From: Hymenopellis radicata
Lineage: Eukaryota > Basidiomycota > Agaricomycetes > Agaricales > Physalacriaceae
Length of the DNA: 57,808 nt
Direction: 5' to 3'
NCBI GenBank assembly: GCA_015501595.1
Contig: JADNRX010000343.1
Span: 1 to 57,808, forward strand
Below the pieces are notes generated by a model that was given only the letters and a program-made list of their open reading frames with translations, was not told the origin of the DNA and did no database searches. Both the position numbers and the translations under genes were made by a program. Below, in pieces: positions 38,364-50,008 of this stretch (its first letter is position 1; the number at the start of each line of letters is the position of its first letter).

Positions 38364-40140
38364 TCAGAGTGCCAAGGCGCCACCCAATTTCGCGTCTCTT
38401 CTGATGCTGCTAGTATTCGACCCAGACTTCACATCACCCACTGGATCATCCGTAAACGTATCCATTGTTATAGTCACTTGCGGCTCGCCAAGGCTTGCCT
38501 CTGAAGGGCGTCCCACAATGCGTCCAATGCGGTTAGGGCGATGCTGGGAGGAGCTGTATTCATTCCATTCTACGGAGCTGGAGTCCTGAATGCTCCTCCG
38601 CCGATTAAGCATGAGCAAGCACGAGTTGCAGTATGCTTGAGTATTCATGCTAGTCAGTCTGGGTGCTATCGGCGGCGAAGAGGAACCTCAAACCTTTTGG
38701 TATGAAGAAAAAGAAGAGGAAGTATATGTTCGTTGCTGGGACGGTTGCGAGCTGGGTATCGATCGTGAGCGACAATTTCGAAGGCGCGATAGGCTTACCA
38801 TAATGATGACGAGAATGGCGGTTATACTTGTCGCCGCGCCAGACATGATACAATAGATGAGTAAACGGTCTATGACGGTGTTCGAGCTAACAGAAGTCAG
38901 TTCATCCAGGCCATCATGCTAGCATTCGGTTGAAACTTACCGGCGGAATCCGGTTTTACTCTTCAACAACAGCCAGGTCATGGTCAGCGCGATGGTCATG
39001 TCCGTAGCAGCCGTCGTCGAGTTAAGTGCATAGGCGTAATTCTGAATGACATGTTATGTTAATGGAGGCGTAAGAAGTCTCGAATAAGTACCGTGAGTTT
39101 GCCCAGCCCAACCATCGTGTCCTCCCGAGTGACAAGAGTCATGTAAACTATAGACTAGCGTGAGGACAACGAACGGATGATTGTATTTGTAGGAACACTG
39201 ACGTGCGAGAAGTCCTGTTTAAGTAGAGACCCAAAGTTTATCTGCCAAGGCAAATGAGGAAGTCGATTTGTCTTACCTGCTTGCGCGACAGACATGAGGA
39301 TCTATGATTGGAGGCGAACATTGAGCACCACAGAATAGACAGACGGGATTGGTTGCTTACGACAGGCGTGGGCCAGAGCCACGATCGACCAACTGCATTG
39401 TCGTATTGGTCAAGAGTTAGTGTAAAGTTCGAAAGGGATGACGAACGTCGACTGATACGATATACATAGAATCTATACAAGACCAATCAACACATGCGAC
39501 TGGAGACGCGAAGAAACGTACGCTTGAACGAGGAGTGCAATAATTCCCTACATAGTTTAAATCATTCTAACGCAACCTCGGACGGCTGAAGAATATACCT
39601 CCAAGATGGCTTGACCCTACATGAAGCCAATGTCAGTTGGATTGCTCCACGAGCCACCGGCAACGCACAAACAGGCCCCCAGGAATCTCGTTTAGTGTCA
39701 CCGGATCCTGCGCGGCTCATCAGGATGGGTCCTCGAGCAAGACAGGGAAGGTTGCACGGTCAACGCACATTACCGTTTTTGATACTCCAGAAGTACACTT
39801 ATGAATGAGCATTCCTGACGCCTTGAACCAGGTCACACGCTCACCTGCTTGTATCAAGCAGATCTGGTGTGCTATATCCCCAGCACAGAGGAGGCCGACA
39901 AAGGTCTTCGTCCATACGTGATCCTTTTGTGCGTTTTGGAAGTAAATCACGGTTTGGAAGACGGTCACTTTGCGCAGCATCAGCCGTGTGTGAGGAGGAG
40001 GAATGAAGGTAGACGAACGCGAAGTAAATCTGAGTCGTCCGTTTCCAAAGGTCAGTTAATAAAGACGGGCGGCCGGAGAGATGGACACACGCGAATGCAA
40101 CAAGCATAGCAACATAGAGCATTACTATGGGAGAAATCAT
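38364..40140 (-). CDS. DUF6534-type multi-pass membrane protein
   Basis: Integral membrane protein of a large mushroom-specific family, predicted seven helices, function unknown. Read towards lower coordinates: VFQTVIYFQNAQKDHVWTK and AGDIAHQICLIQA (about 39990-39850), a very short exon YFWSIKN, then GIIALLVQAFYVYRIS and GRSWLWPTPV. The later exon has LLLKSKTGFRRSNTVIDRLL with IYCIMSGAATSITAILV, the family signature, followed by NIYFLFFFFIPKS and a hydrophilic tail (AYCNSCLLMLNRR) ending at 38364. Most exons are 20-90 bases with canonical borders, so simple ORF finding misses the gene. The first exon is uncertain: ATG at 40138-40140 begins a plausible first helix (MISPIVMLYVAMLVAF), but its junction to the next exon is not clean. 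Confidence 0.75.
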
Positions 40141-40857
40141 CTTGGGCTCCGGGTCCTGGGAGAAGATCCACCGTGCTGGCGAGGGTGGAAGTCAGTCAAA
40201 TAGCGCTAGGTAGATGTCGGACTGCAGCGTGGCATGCAGATTACGGCGGGATACAGAACATGAGGACAAAACATTATTGATCAAGAATTTATCCCGCCAC
40301 TCTAACCCCTCTAACAAGCATGCCCTCGCTACACGAAAACACCAGATGGGAGGTGTCAAAGTCGATCGGGGGTCGTAACAGGCCACTTTATGTAATCGGC
40401 TCGCCGGGCCTTATCAGCTTGCGATCGCGTTCAGCGCATTTTTTGCTGTTGCTCTTCTTCGCATCCTCAAATACACCCCCATCTCTAATCAACCCATCTC
40501 CTTCTCAGCACGGGTTCGCCGCTTTGAGTTCTGCTCCGCCCTCGTCTGAACAGGGCAACCGCCGCCCAACATCCCGTACTTCCATACGTCCATAAACGTT
40601 AATTTTCTGTCGTTTGTTTTCAAGCAAGGGAGATATGCTATGTGGGGCTTTCTTTTGAGCATTCACATCTGAGATTCGGGTTTGAGATATAAAAGAGGAT
40701 GAACTTGAATGAAATTCCTTGTCTGACATGTGGCGTTTTTCGAGGTTCCTCGTGCGCTGAACTCACTAGCAGCTTTCTCAACCATTTCAAATTTGGGACT
40801 CTCATTGTGAGAACATGTTAAGGAGATATATACGACATGTTTCTGTTGTGCACAGCC
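40141..40857. other. No gene recognised
   Basis: Upstream flank of the DUF6534 gene and left flank of the 3.45-kb element. It ends with the left target-site copy CACAGCC (40851-40857). Confidence 0.5.
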
Positions 40858-40987
40858 TACCGTAGGCGGGAAGGCCAAGGATGAATTTTGTGTTTCGATC
40901 ACTTGTGCTCGGGTCCGTCGCGTCACCTTCGGGGCTTACAGTATATGTTCGAGGTATTCTCACTTCATCCCATCTGTATTTTCGTCT
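40858..40987 (+). repeat. Left terminal inverted repeat of the 3.45-kb element
   Basis: Reads TACCGTAGGCGGGAAGGCC at its outer end and matches the reverse complement of 44178-44307 with two or three mismatches near position 36. Confidence 0.85.
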
Positions 40988-43900
40988 AGTACTCGTTCTG
41001 TTCGTGTTAAGAGTCGAGGGTAGAGTACGGCATACTACGATCGTGTTCTCTTTCTCCATCATCTGGATTATCCTCATGTAGTTTGGGCGGCGCCGTCTGC
41101 AGGCGAGTTGACCTCGAACAATGAACGCGGCTGGGCTTCATCGTTTTCAGTACGTGAGCAGTCGCTGGTCGGCCCTCGAATTAACGTGTATGCAGCCCCA
41201 CCGACGAACGAGCAAATGTTCTCGAGCAGCGGAAGCCACAGATAATATTGGTGCTCGTTCATGAATCATGACTGCTTGGTGGCCATCGACCGACTCCATC
41301 GGCGGCTAGTTCCTGACGACGTCTTTTCCCTACCGTGCTCTGTGCTTAGCGAACCTATTGTGGGCATGACCCAGCAAGAAGTTGCATCTCAGCCGCGCCA
41401 GATGGCCCTGCTCCTTGAGGCTCCTTGTAAGGACCGCACCATCGAAGTCTGTAACTGCGTTAAAGCTTTCTTTCGGCTAGCACCTTCAAAGCCCAGTCCT
41501 CCTTCGCTGCAGGTGAATGAAAAAGTGTGAGGCCATCGAGCAGAAATGCAGGTTCTATTCAACGTGCTTGGGTGGTCACATCATGAGCACCGATAACAGC
41601 GTCAGCGAGCTCGTGACTGCCTTGTCGATTCAATTTGGCGGGCAGAAGCTGAGACAGGTGAGCAACTTTTGTTGGTGTTGTTCTAGCCTGACCGTGCCAC
41701 AGTTGTACTGGCATACCAAGCTGGAGCAGCTACCACACTGTCCAACCGCCTGCACGCAATGTCACGCGTCCTAGGGAATGATTTTTTTTACCCCCGACAT
41801 CCTCAACGACGACCTTGATACCTCTGTTCACCGCGACGTTACATCCGAGAGAGTTCCATGAATGGAAATGGAACTTGGCATGCGTGGTCAAGCAGAAGTG
41901 CCAGTACGCAAATTGTTTTTGTTATTACAACGTTACTCACTCTCGTCTAGTCCAAAACGACAGCGAATGTTTCTGATCACTGACCATGGTCGACCTTGGG
42001 CAACTAGCAGGGATCGGCCGCGGATCCTTGACTTTACTAGAGGCGCTGATATCAGGAAGTGCCCTTGTAAGTGTTGGCTGGCAGTGAGTTCTCAAGTCTT
42101 GTTCAAGGCTGTCCTCATTCTTGATAGGATATTCGGGCACTAGATATTGCCGGCGCGCGCGTCGTTGGCGCATAACTATTGATTCTGAACTCACGCAGTA
42201 AGCCTACTTGGTTCTCCTTGTGCTTCTTACTAACTTTGTAATAGATAGTCAAAACCTCTAGCGACTATGGCGCCTCATCGATGCCGGTGAAGGCTTGTCG
42301 ACACTGGGATGACGGGTATGCTCGTTCCTCGGTCTTGCCATTAGCGTGCCTTCGCTTGGGGTGGGATGTCCAGCGGCTTGTGAGTAGGATAACGCGGGTG
42401 TAATCACTTCGTGTCTGAATGATCTCAATGACATAGACCCGCCATACTACGGCGTATGGGCAACATCTCTGTTGTCGCTGCTTTTCGGTAAGTTTCTAGA
42501 CGTTGACGTAGATTTCTGTGTACTAATGACATACTCCAGACGTCTTTGGATCCATTCAGGAGTCAACGACGACAGTACTACCTCTAATGTACCTACTTTC
42601 TAACATCGTGTCTATCGTGTCTATCTGGATTCGACTCGTATGGGTGGGAATTGCCTAAAGTCATTGCACCATGGTGTAAGGCGCGACGTCGGGATTCTGA
42701 ACCCCGACAAAGAGGACTCACACTCACTTCGAAGGATGACTACTCCGGGATCGTCTTTCCTCAGCGAGGACATTGCTGATGGCGTCGTCATGCAAAGGTA
42801 AGATTTTTAAATTTGCCTAATTCCTGCAGAAACTGATGTTGTCCTTTAGATGTGACTACGAGGGCATAGTACGACCGAAGGTGCAAGGAACAGGACCGTA
42901 GCATAGAGAGTGCACCGTCGTTATGGTACTAGTACGACGTGCGCCGAGCCCGCCAGACGTGGCGTGTGAGTGGTGGGTGGGAGATCGGGATAATCGTCGA
43001 CTTCAAGCTGGAGGATGGGGCGTAGGGAAGGAAGATATTGTCGTGAACCCTCTCGCACGACACGGAGACCCGCCACTTTCTCATCACGCCATGGTGAGCT
43101 TTTGAAATTCAAGTCGGTTACTAAGTTGACCTTTTTGGTACTTAGGACTTGTAAAAGTTGTATTTCGTCGGGCGCTGACGTCGACAACCAAGCTGTGTTC
43201 TCTCGGCTTGAACAATGAGGACATTGCCAGGTGCTCGGTAAGTCTTTCGCAAGGCTTGTTGCTATTGAGTGCATACTAACATCGTTGTCTTACCAGACTT
43301 TGACTAGAGTTACATGGGAGATTGTTCACCGTTGGCCCAAGCCCCAGACCGAGCTACTGGCGAAGATTCCTACCTTAGTGATGTAGCCCCCGCCTGCGAT
43401 GTAGACTCGACTTGGTGGGATTCGCGGGTTCTTTCGCATAGTCTATGTAGCAGTATTGGCCTTAGTTTACACTGTATGGCTACCGCGTCTTTTAGATACT
43501 TCATGGTCCTTACACTGCCTTCATACTGACAAGGTTCCGTAGTATACAGGCTGCCCTCCCCATAAGTCTGACGAGATCGATGGCCTCCATCACGCGCACA
43601 CACCCTAGTCTCAAGATCGCGAAGTCCTTATACCCCTCCACCTCAACACGACTCCTGACGGTCGCCGCCTCGAAAGAGAGGGCATGAGGTGAAGAAGTGA
43701 ACCACCGCCAAAGAGGAGGGTTGATGCGCCTCGAGCACACCGCCTTCTCTGGGCGTGCTCCTCACATTAGAGAGAGGAAGGAACGGAGAAGGTGAGGCGG
43801 TATGCACCCAGGGTACTGTTTGCTACGAAGGGTGCATGTACATGGGGGGAGTAGTGCGATGGAGAGCGGTGTGTGTGAGACTGTGAGTGTCTTCACTACC

Positions 43901-44177
43901 GATTCGTCAGCTACGTGTGAGGGTGGTTCAATGTTCAACGCGTACGGGAGCTGAATTCTAAACTCCAGATAACTATCTGTAAGGTACAGGCTATCTCTAG
44001 GGTAGCGGAGACTCTGCAAGTCACCGAAAACGGTAGCACCTTCGCGAAGCCGACGCGTCTTGGCCAACAACAAAATGCATGTATGGCCGGGGACCATGCA
44101 TGGTTTGGCCGGGTGCGCCGTGCCTGACCGAGACGTCCTAATAACGAGGTAATTTGCATACAGGATGAGTACTAAGT

Positions 44178-44307
44178 AGACGAAAATACAGATGGGATGA
44201 AGTGAGAATACCTCGAACATATACTGTAAGCCCCGAAGGTGACGCGACGGACCCGAGCACAAGTGATCGAATTACAAAATTCATCCTTGGCCTTCCCGCC
44301 TACGGTA
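44178..44307 (-). repeat. Right terminal inverted repeat of the 3.45-kb element
   Basis: Reverse complement of the left repeat, outer end CCTTCCCGCCTACGGTA, directly followed by the second target-site copy CACAGCC. Confidence 0.85.
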
Positions 44308-45554
44308 CACAGCCAATACTAGATTTTGAAATTCCGGCGCACGTAAGGTGGCGACGCGTGATGGCTAGTGTGGTATGTAGTCATCGTAGTCCGGTGATAT
44401 GATGAAGTCGGCGACCGCGGATACGGCTCAGATCTCCCAGACGATGAGCGACCTCTTCTTGCGTACTACAGTGCCAGCCATCACTTCTCTTACCCCCGGC
44501 TGTAGGCCGGGGAGATTTTTTTCAAGATTTTACACTATTTTTCCTGAATCCGGCTGCTCAAAATACGGTGTTTTATGCAGTCAACCCAATTTTCCCACGC
44601 TTATTTCACTTTTTCGGGGTTGAGAAAAAAATAGAATCTGTATTTCTACCTGTAAGCGTGCAGAATTGTGTGCAAGAGACCCTGTCTGATGAGAACGACC
44701 CATTTCTGATGTCCTAGGTTGACTGTGGGCCGAGATTTGTCGACCACGGCAACGAGGTCACGATGTGTGACATCTGTGACACACTGCCAGAGCGTGACAC
44801 ATTTCACTTTTTTGACCATGAAAAAATGAAAACTTAAACTAGGGCTTAGATATTTTAATGGGTGATAGCCCTATACAAATAGAGTCGTTTTACACTATTT
44901 TCGAAATTGGTGAGGTGTGACCCCAACGGTGGTGTGCTCTGTGACGGAATTGATCAAAATGCCTGATTTGGCAGGTGGAGAGGTGGTGACTGGCACTGTA
45001 GTCGCACGCCATTTGATATCTCCGTCCAGCGCCTATCATCTTGCAAAAGTAACCACTGTGGCGCACGAAAAATACGCAGACGTCGTCGCGGGGACGTGGT
45101 CGTCGCGCTACTTGTGGATATATCTTCCAGTGTGTTTTTGGCGCTGGTGCACCTCGACTCCAACATATCGAACAGTGCAGATATATCACTCGGCGGGGTG
45201 GAGCAATGGAAAATGTTGAGGTATTCAAGACGTACAATTGATAACAAGACTTCCCGTAACGGGCATCACCGTCATTGTATCGCGTAGCGTGTCCAAGAAA
45301 GTATACCACCCAGCCGTCAACGGATGCGCCGACGAAGAAGCGGCCGGCAGACTGTTCCAAAAGACTTGGCCATTTCTGACACCATCGAGTATATCGTGCA
45401 GACGCACAGCGACTCGCTTGCTCCTCAAGCACCAATCCGCGATGTACTTCAGCAACAGCGTCATTGGCGTACAATGAAGAAGACGGTTTGTTCTAAAAGA
45501 CGCCACGGCGTGGACGACGATCTCAAGGAGTCCGCAATCTAACGCCTTGATAGG
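44308..45554. other. No gene clearly recognised
   Basis: Contains a strong GC hairpin near 44502-44520 (CCCCGGC..GGCCGGGG) and A/T-rich sequence with two copies of TTTTACACTATTTT. Minus-strand open frames at 44890-45506 may be further debris of the gene at 45555-46313, but no frame is convincing. Confidence 0.35.
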
Positions 45555-46313
45555 CTAGGTGGACGAGACTTCGTCTTTGAGGAGGAGGTATAATTCCTGG
45601 GCAACCACGACTGCCTTCCCGTGTGCTGTGTATTTCTGCCATAACCGCGATGTTTGCGGATCGTCGATGACGATATCGCAGAGACACTCGATGACCTCCG
45701 GAGCGAAAGAAGTCGCGGCGTAATGACGGCCTAATCTGTCCGATAAGACCCAGACCACGCACATTGGTAAGGGTACTGGAGGGGAGAGGGAATGAGGGAG
45801 CGTAAAGACAGCTCGCAGTCTCGAGCAGACGTCCGATTGCGCCGCAGAGTTGGGCCTTGGGTATGCTGCTAGCGCCGTACTTGAGCGCTTGCCTTGTGGG
45901 TTGGTACTCGAAAAGAGTGTTGATGATCCCGACGCTTGTCGTGTCTGACTCTGCTGCGACATCGCCGGCTGAAAAGGTGGCCCAAGTGGTGATGATCATC
46001 TGCATGTCTTGTGGGAGTAAGGCAAATCATTTTAAATAATCCGACCTCGTTAGAGAGAAGGTTGGAAAGCGTCGACAAGATGATGCGAGAGGTGGCAGAA
46101 TAAAAGGAACGATCCTCATCACACGTGCATATACACAACGTGTTCAAGATGAGAGTAGAAAGGAGCGGCGAATTGGGGGGAATTGTTCAATGAATGTGGC
46201 ACTGTATGTCGCCGAAGCCAGGGTGTAGAAACGAAAAACAGCTTCAACGGCGAGACAGACATTCGCCGCAGTCTGATACTGCTGGTCTTTGGGTATGGTC
46301 TCAAAGTCCACAC
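45555..46313 (-). pseudogene. Degraded gene for an unassigned, mostly helical protein
   Basis: On the minus strand, protein-like pieces follow one another in changing frames: FYSHLEHVVYMH, then CDEDRSFYSATSRIILSTLS, then after an intron-like gap MQMIITTWATFSAGD and KAQLCGAIGRLLETAS, then DRLGRHYAATSFAPEVIECL and WQKYTAHGKAVVVAQELYLL. The pattern suggests a helical-repeat protein. Frame changes near 46130 and 45745 cannot be introns of normal size. I do not recognise the family. Confidence 0.45.
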
Positions 46314-46409
46314 GAGATATTACGCCACATCCATTTCAGGTCCGGCACAGCCACCGTTCCGGACCCGCTCTCGCGCAATCAGTGATCGGAAAGTCAGCTC
46401 TCAACAAGA

Positions 46410-47364
46410 ATGTCCAAGATAAATCAACCCTCGAATCAAATAAAGTGCGTATTTCGCACTACAACTCCAAGTTTACAACTTACATACCTTCCAGACTAAC
46501 AAATGTGTCCATCGTGCGCCTAAAGAAAGGCGGAAAACGATTTGAGGTGAGTAATTCGCTGTGACGGCCGTGGTAGTATCCTGCTTACCCTTAGTCTAGG
46601 TCGCTTGTTACAAAAACAAAGTGCAAGAATGGCGCAATGGCGTGTATGTAGTCTCCCAGGTTCTACTTCATCGCCTCACACTTCTCTCATGCATAGAGAA
46701 ACAAATCTAGACGATGTCCTCCAAATTTCCAACGTCTTCGTCAATGTCTCCAAAGGCGAAGTAGCTAAAGCCAACGACCTCAAGAAATCCTTTGGGACCA
46801 CGTCTGTGCCCGACGTTGTAGCTGAAATTCTTAAGAAAGGCGAAGTCCAGGTCGGAGAGAAGGAGCGGGAGCACGATCTATCAGCCTTGCGGAAAGAGAT
46901 TGCCACCCTCGTCGCGGAAAAATGTGTCGATCCTGCAACACAGCGGCCGCATCCGGTGGGGATGATAGACAAGGCCATGAACGAAGCGGGATTCAGTGTA
47001 AAACAGGGAAAGACCGCCAAGAGCCAGGTAAGCTCGCGCCTCACATCATGTTTTCGGTGACACTGATGAGCAACAGGTCTCAGAATGTATACGGCTATTA
47101 CAGTCCAACTCGACTCTGCCTATTCAGCGCGCGCGTATGCGTGTCCGTGTAGCCATTTCCTCGTCACCCTCAGAAGAACTTCGCAAGAAGGTCCTGGATG
47201 GCGCCCAGCAAGTCGAGAAGGACGAGGTGGTGGAAGAGAATTGGGAGGTCGTCATGTTGATAGATCCGGGGCAGTTCAAGGTGATCAACGAGCTGCTTCA
47301 GAAGGAAGCGAAAGGACGAGGACGGATAGAAACTATGACATTCGCGGCAACTGCGACAAGCTGA
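46410..47364 (+). CDS. SDO1: Ribosome maturation protein SBDS (Sdo1)
   Basis: Cofactor that, with the GTPase Efl1, releases Tif6/eIF6 from pre-60S subunits in the cytoplasm. Exons 46410-46444, 46495-46546, 46600-46643, 46697-47027 and 47077-47364 sum to 250 codons, 249 residues, the normal family length. The N-terminal SBDS (FYSH) domain reads LTNVSIVRLKKGGKRFEVAC with NKVQEWRNGVETNLDDVLQ. The middle three-helix domain has EILKKGEVQVGEKERE and KCVDPATQRPHPVGMIDKAM. The C-terminal ferredoxin-like domain begins RARMRVRVAIS. Four short early introns have canonical borders, and the third keeps the conserved Val codon split as GT|A. No lesion. Confidence 0.95.
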
Positions 47365-47678
47365 GCGCAGCTTATCGACTTCCTGTACATACGTCTAGTG
47401 TGATATACATCATATCTTCCTGACCCATGGTCTGCGCGATCTAGTACTGCCCTTCACGCCAACATGATCGGAGAGAGATTATGATCGCTTAACGCGTACA
47501 TATACTTTCTCTCTGACTAATGCACCCCAACGTTCTGACCAGTCTTTTGCTGACGCTGTGGGAGAAAACTTGGGCGGTATGGGGTCAGATGGAGCGGTAT
47601 TGCGCCGCATCCACTCAAGCCGAAGTTCCAGAGCTTTATACGTTTCTCCCCCCTCTGGACTCAGCGCGCCTATGAAGC
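47365..47678. other. Intergenic between convergent SBDS and BTB genes
   Basis: No gene or repeat noticed; it should carry both 3' ends. Confidence 0.5.
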
Positions 47679-48370
47679 CTATGCACCTTCACGATATATC
47701 ATCTGCAGATGTTTCTGATGAATAGAATGTTTGCCAATATCGCAGGAGATCAACTTGCCCATCGTTTGAAAAGGACGCTGTCAAACTGCTGCGCGGCATC
47801 GAAAACTTCTAATGAGATTGTATGAGGCGCAATCCGGTCAAGCATCGCGTCCTCGTTTCGGAGATACGCGTACTTGAGCAGGGCAGCAGGATGTGCTTCA
47901 GCATGGTCTCTATTGAAGAGCGTCATCTTCCAAAGTAATGGCCATGAAGCGCGGTGACAGCTTACTCCATATATCGGTCGCAGAGCTGCATGAGCGCAAG
48001 GAACTGGTACTTGTTGGCAGTCGTAGCTACCTCTTCCAGAGTCCGGAATGGCAGCATGCCGAGATTGGGGAGGGGAGGCTCAGGATAGATGTACTTGAAC
48101 ACGACTCGAAGCACGTCGCCGCGCTCTGACATCCTAACAGGATCATCGAGGTTGATGCTGCTCCCTGCAACAACGGGAAATATCGAAGAATGAACCCGCA
48201 GGTTGGTGCTGTGGACTCTGAACAGTATATCATCAGAAGAAACGATGCAGACATCCGCGTCGGGAGCCTGGACTACGAATAGCTGGTAAATAAAATGGAA
48301 TACGAGTCTGTAGTTCTGGTTACGCACATTCCGGAGCGTGGTACACAGGATCCTCCGCTTCAGGGTCCAT
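47679..48370 (-). CDS. BTB/POZ-domain protein
   Basis: Complete small BTB protein. Start 48370 (MDPEAEDPVYHAPEF); exon 1 is 48370-48328 and exon 2 begins at 48272. The BTB fold: APDADVCIVSSDDILFRVHS, then NLRVHSSIFPVVAGS, FKYIYPEPPLPNLG and the helix pair TLEEVATTANKYQFLALMQL. A further exon adds HPAALLKYAYLRNEDAMLDR, matching the usual helical C-terminus. The last intron uses either a GC donor (GCAAGT, giving the ending WKHLQMIYREGA, stop 47679-47681) or a weaker GT donor two codons on; the ending is therefore provisional. It lies in tandem downstream of ORC6, and its promoter carries a 26-bp segment also found in front of ORC6. Confidence 0.8.
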
Positions 48371-48394
48371 ACTGGTCGCTGGTGCTGTTCAAGA

Positions 48395-48420
48395 TTGCCT
48401 TTTTGGGCTCACGCGTCTTT
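48395..48420 (-). promoter_or_regulatory. 26-bp promoter repeat with ACGCGT, upstream of the BTB gene
   Basis: TTGCCTTTTTGGGCTCACGCG and the next five bases match 49983-50008 with one mismatch. The ACGCGT core is at 48411-48416. The repeat starts 24 bp upstream of the BTB start codon. Confidence 0.65.
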
Positions 48421-48494
48421 CCTCTTCCACCACATGGTCACACAATGCCAATGTCGTAGCCATTTGTGTGCGTAGTCGGCTTATGGCATCGTTT

Positions 48495-49957
48495 CTACGT
48501 TTCTACGTAGCCACGGACATGCGATCGCTTTGATGCGCGCATGAAACTCCCTTTCTGAAGAAGCGGTCGCAATAAATAATCCTTTTTCTTGCTCTCCCAT
48601 AGCGCAATAACGCGGGCGTCCTTTGAATGCCACTGCTGCATGCCCAAATACACAGGTCGAAAGCGCCGAAGGCTCTCTTGCTCTTCCTGGTCTCCGTCCT
48701 CTTCGTCCCTATCCGACCTAGGCTCCTCCACCATAACCTGACGCCGAGCAGGCGACTCTTGGGTAATGGCTCTCGACGAACGTCGAACGGTGGGTGTACT
48801 CGTGGGTGAGATAAACAGAGGGCGAGCGACTGTTTCAATGGTGGGAGACGCAGGGACGACGCGTTTCTTGGTGGGTGTCTCGAACCCAAAGATTGGCCTG
48901 GAAGCTCTGCTCTGTCGCTTAGACGGCGTCCCCGCCACAGAAGTGGACTGCACTTCATGAGACACCGACTCCAACCTCTGCTTCTTCGTTTGGCTTTGCT
49001 CATCTTCCGAGTCAGAGCTAGACTCCGGGGGATTTTTTCGCTTGTTATCGCCAGTGGGGGGAACTCGCTTCGTAGGTGGTTTAGACGGAGAGGATGGCGC
49101 AGGGGATATGCGGAGATTCGGAGCGGGTTTAGTAGGGAAGCTGGTTGTTTCGACGGAGGGCTTCATAGGCGGAACACGGTGGGGGGTTTTAGCGGGAGAT
49201 CTACGAACGGTCGTAGGCGTGGGCGGAACTGGCGGCAGAGGGAATGAAGATTTGTGGTCCGCTTGTATCTGTGCAGCGAGTGATCCTGCCCTGATAATCA
49301 GACCATTCACGATCCGCTTGCATTGGGTCGCGTTGACGTTCTCCGAGTGCATTAAAGTGTTCAGGTCGATCGCGTCCGGCTACACATACAATGAGGTTTG
49401 AAAGTGCAGTGCGCGCGAAGACATACTTTCAAAAGACTGCAAACCCAATAGAAGATCGCAATTCGAACGTACTTGGACAAAGTATTGTCCGACTCCAAAA
49501 GTGACAATGCCTGGGTCTCGACTTTTTGCAACCATCTGTCGAATACGGGGGTAAGGTCGTCTAGCTTGTGCTGTCTGATAAGCCCGTGGTACAGTCCTCC
49601 AGTGCTTGAACGCGTCTTTCGGCTTTCCTCTTCTCCAAGCGCTTTTTCGACCGTCTCAACAGCCTTGTTGAAATCGCTCGGTTTCAAACACGACGCTGCT
49701 TGCGCTTCACGTCGCCATTATTAGGTCTAGGCGCAGCCTTCAGCTTCATGGGATCATATCCAGGGTGCGACTCACCTTTCAGACGCGAGATACGCGCAAA
49801 TAGCTGGTAGTCCGGAGCTTGAGGAACCCAAGTCATAGCCAGAGCCGGCCTTGGTCTTGACCTGAGCTAAGCGAAAAAATATGTTCGCCTTTTTATATGT
49901 CTCGTCTTTTCCGCAGAGGTTCCTAATCGTTTCGGTAGCCTGGTCCTTGGTTGACAT
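48495..49957 (-). CDS. ORC6: Origin recognition complex subunit 6
   Basis: Sixth ORC subunit, with TFIIB-like helical folds that bind DNA. Start 49957: MSTKDQATETIRNLCGKDE, then GSGYDLGSSSSGLPAICAY with LASERLK, the conserved ORC6 N-terminal block. A long intron (about 49776-49707) joins to AASCLKPSDFNKAVETVEKA, then LDDLTPVFDRWLQKVE and YVRIAIFYWVCSLLK, the second helical fold. The last exon (ending 48495) has HSENVNATQCKRIVNGLIIR and a long Ser/Pro/Thr-rich tail with several S/T-P sites, a plausible CDK-target region, and a short C-terminal basic helix. No frame break seen. The promoter contains ACGCGT 42 bp upstream of the start codon. Confidence 0.9.
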
Positions 49958-49982
49958 GCTGGTGGATGCAGAGAGGGGAGAC

Positions 49983-50008
49983 TTGCCTTTTTGGGATCAC
50001 GCGTCTTT
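49983..50008 (-). promoter_or_regulatory. 26-bp promoter repeat with ACGCGT, upstream of ORC6
   Basis: Near-identical to 48395-48420. The ACGCGT core (MCB-type) is at 49999-50004. It lies 25 bp upstream of the ORC6 start codon, the same spacing as at the BTB gene. Confidence 0.65.

Larger units (their letters stand above)
40858..44307. mobile_element. 3,450-bp terminal-inverted-repeat element with 7-bp target duplication
   Basis: Bases 40858-40987 and 44178-44307 are near-perfect inverted repeats of about 130 bp, outer end TACCGTAGGCGGGAAGG. The flanks carry the same seven bases, CACAGCC (40851-40857 and 44308-44314). The interior has several intron-like gt..ag pieces and short exon-like frames on the plus strand (around 41260-41790, 42430-42600, 42720-42860), but I recognise no transposase. 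It could be a non-autonomous element or one that picked up a host gene fragment. Superfamily not assigned: long inverted repeats suggest Mutator-like, but the duplication length does not settle it. Confidence 0.8.

Noticed and set aside
44502..44520. GC-rich hairpin as a terminator or structured RNA
   Set aside because: Rho-independent terminators do not apply to fungal genes and nothing else supports an RNA element; left as a note.
44890..45474. 194-codon minus-strand frame as an intact gene
   Set aside because: No family resemblance; the neighbouring protein-like pieces are in other frames, so it is at most part of gene debris.
47715..47758. A certain GC-AG intron in the last junction of the BTB gene
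   Set aside because: A GT donor a few bases downstream also gives an open ending, so the GC donor is not required.
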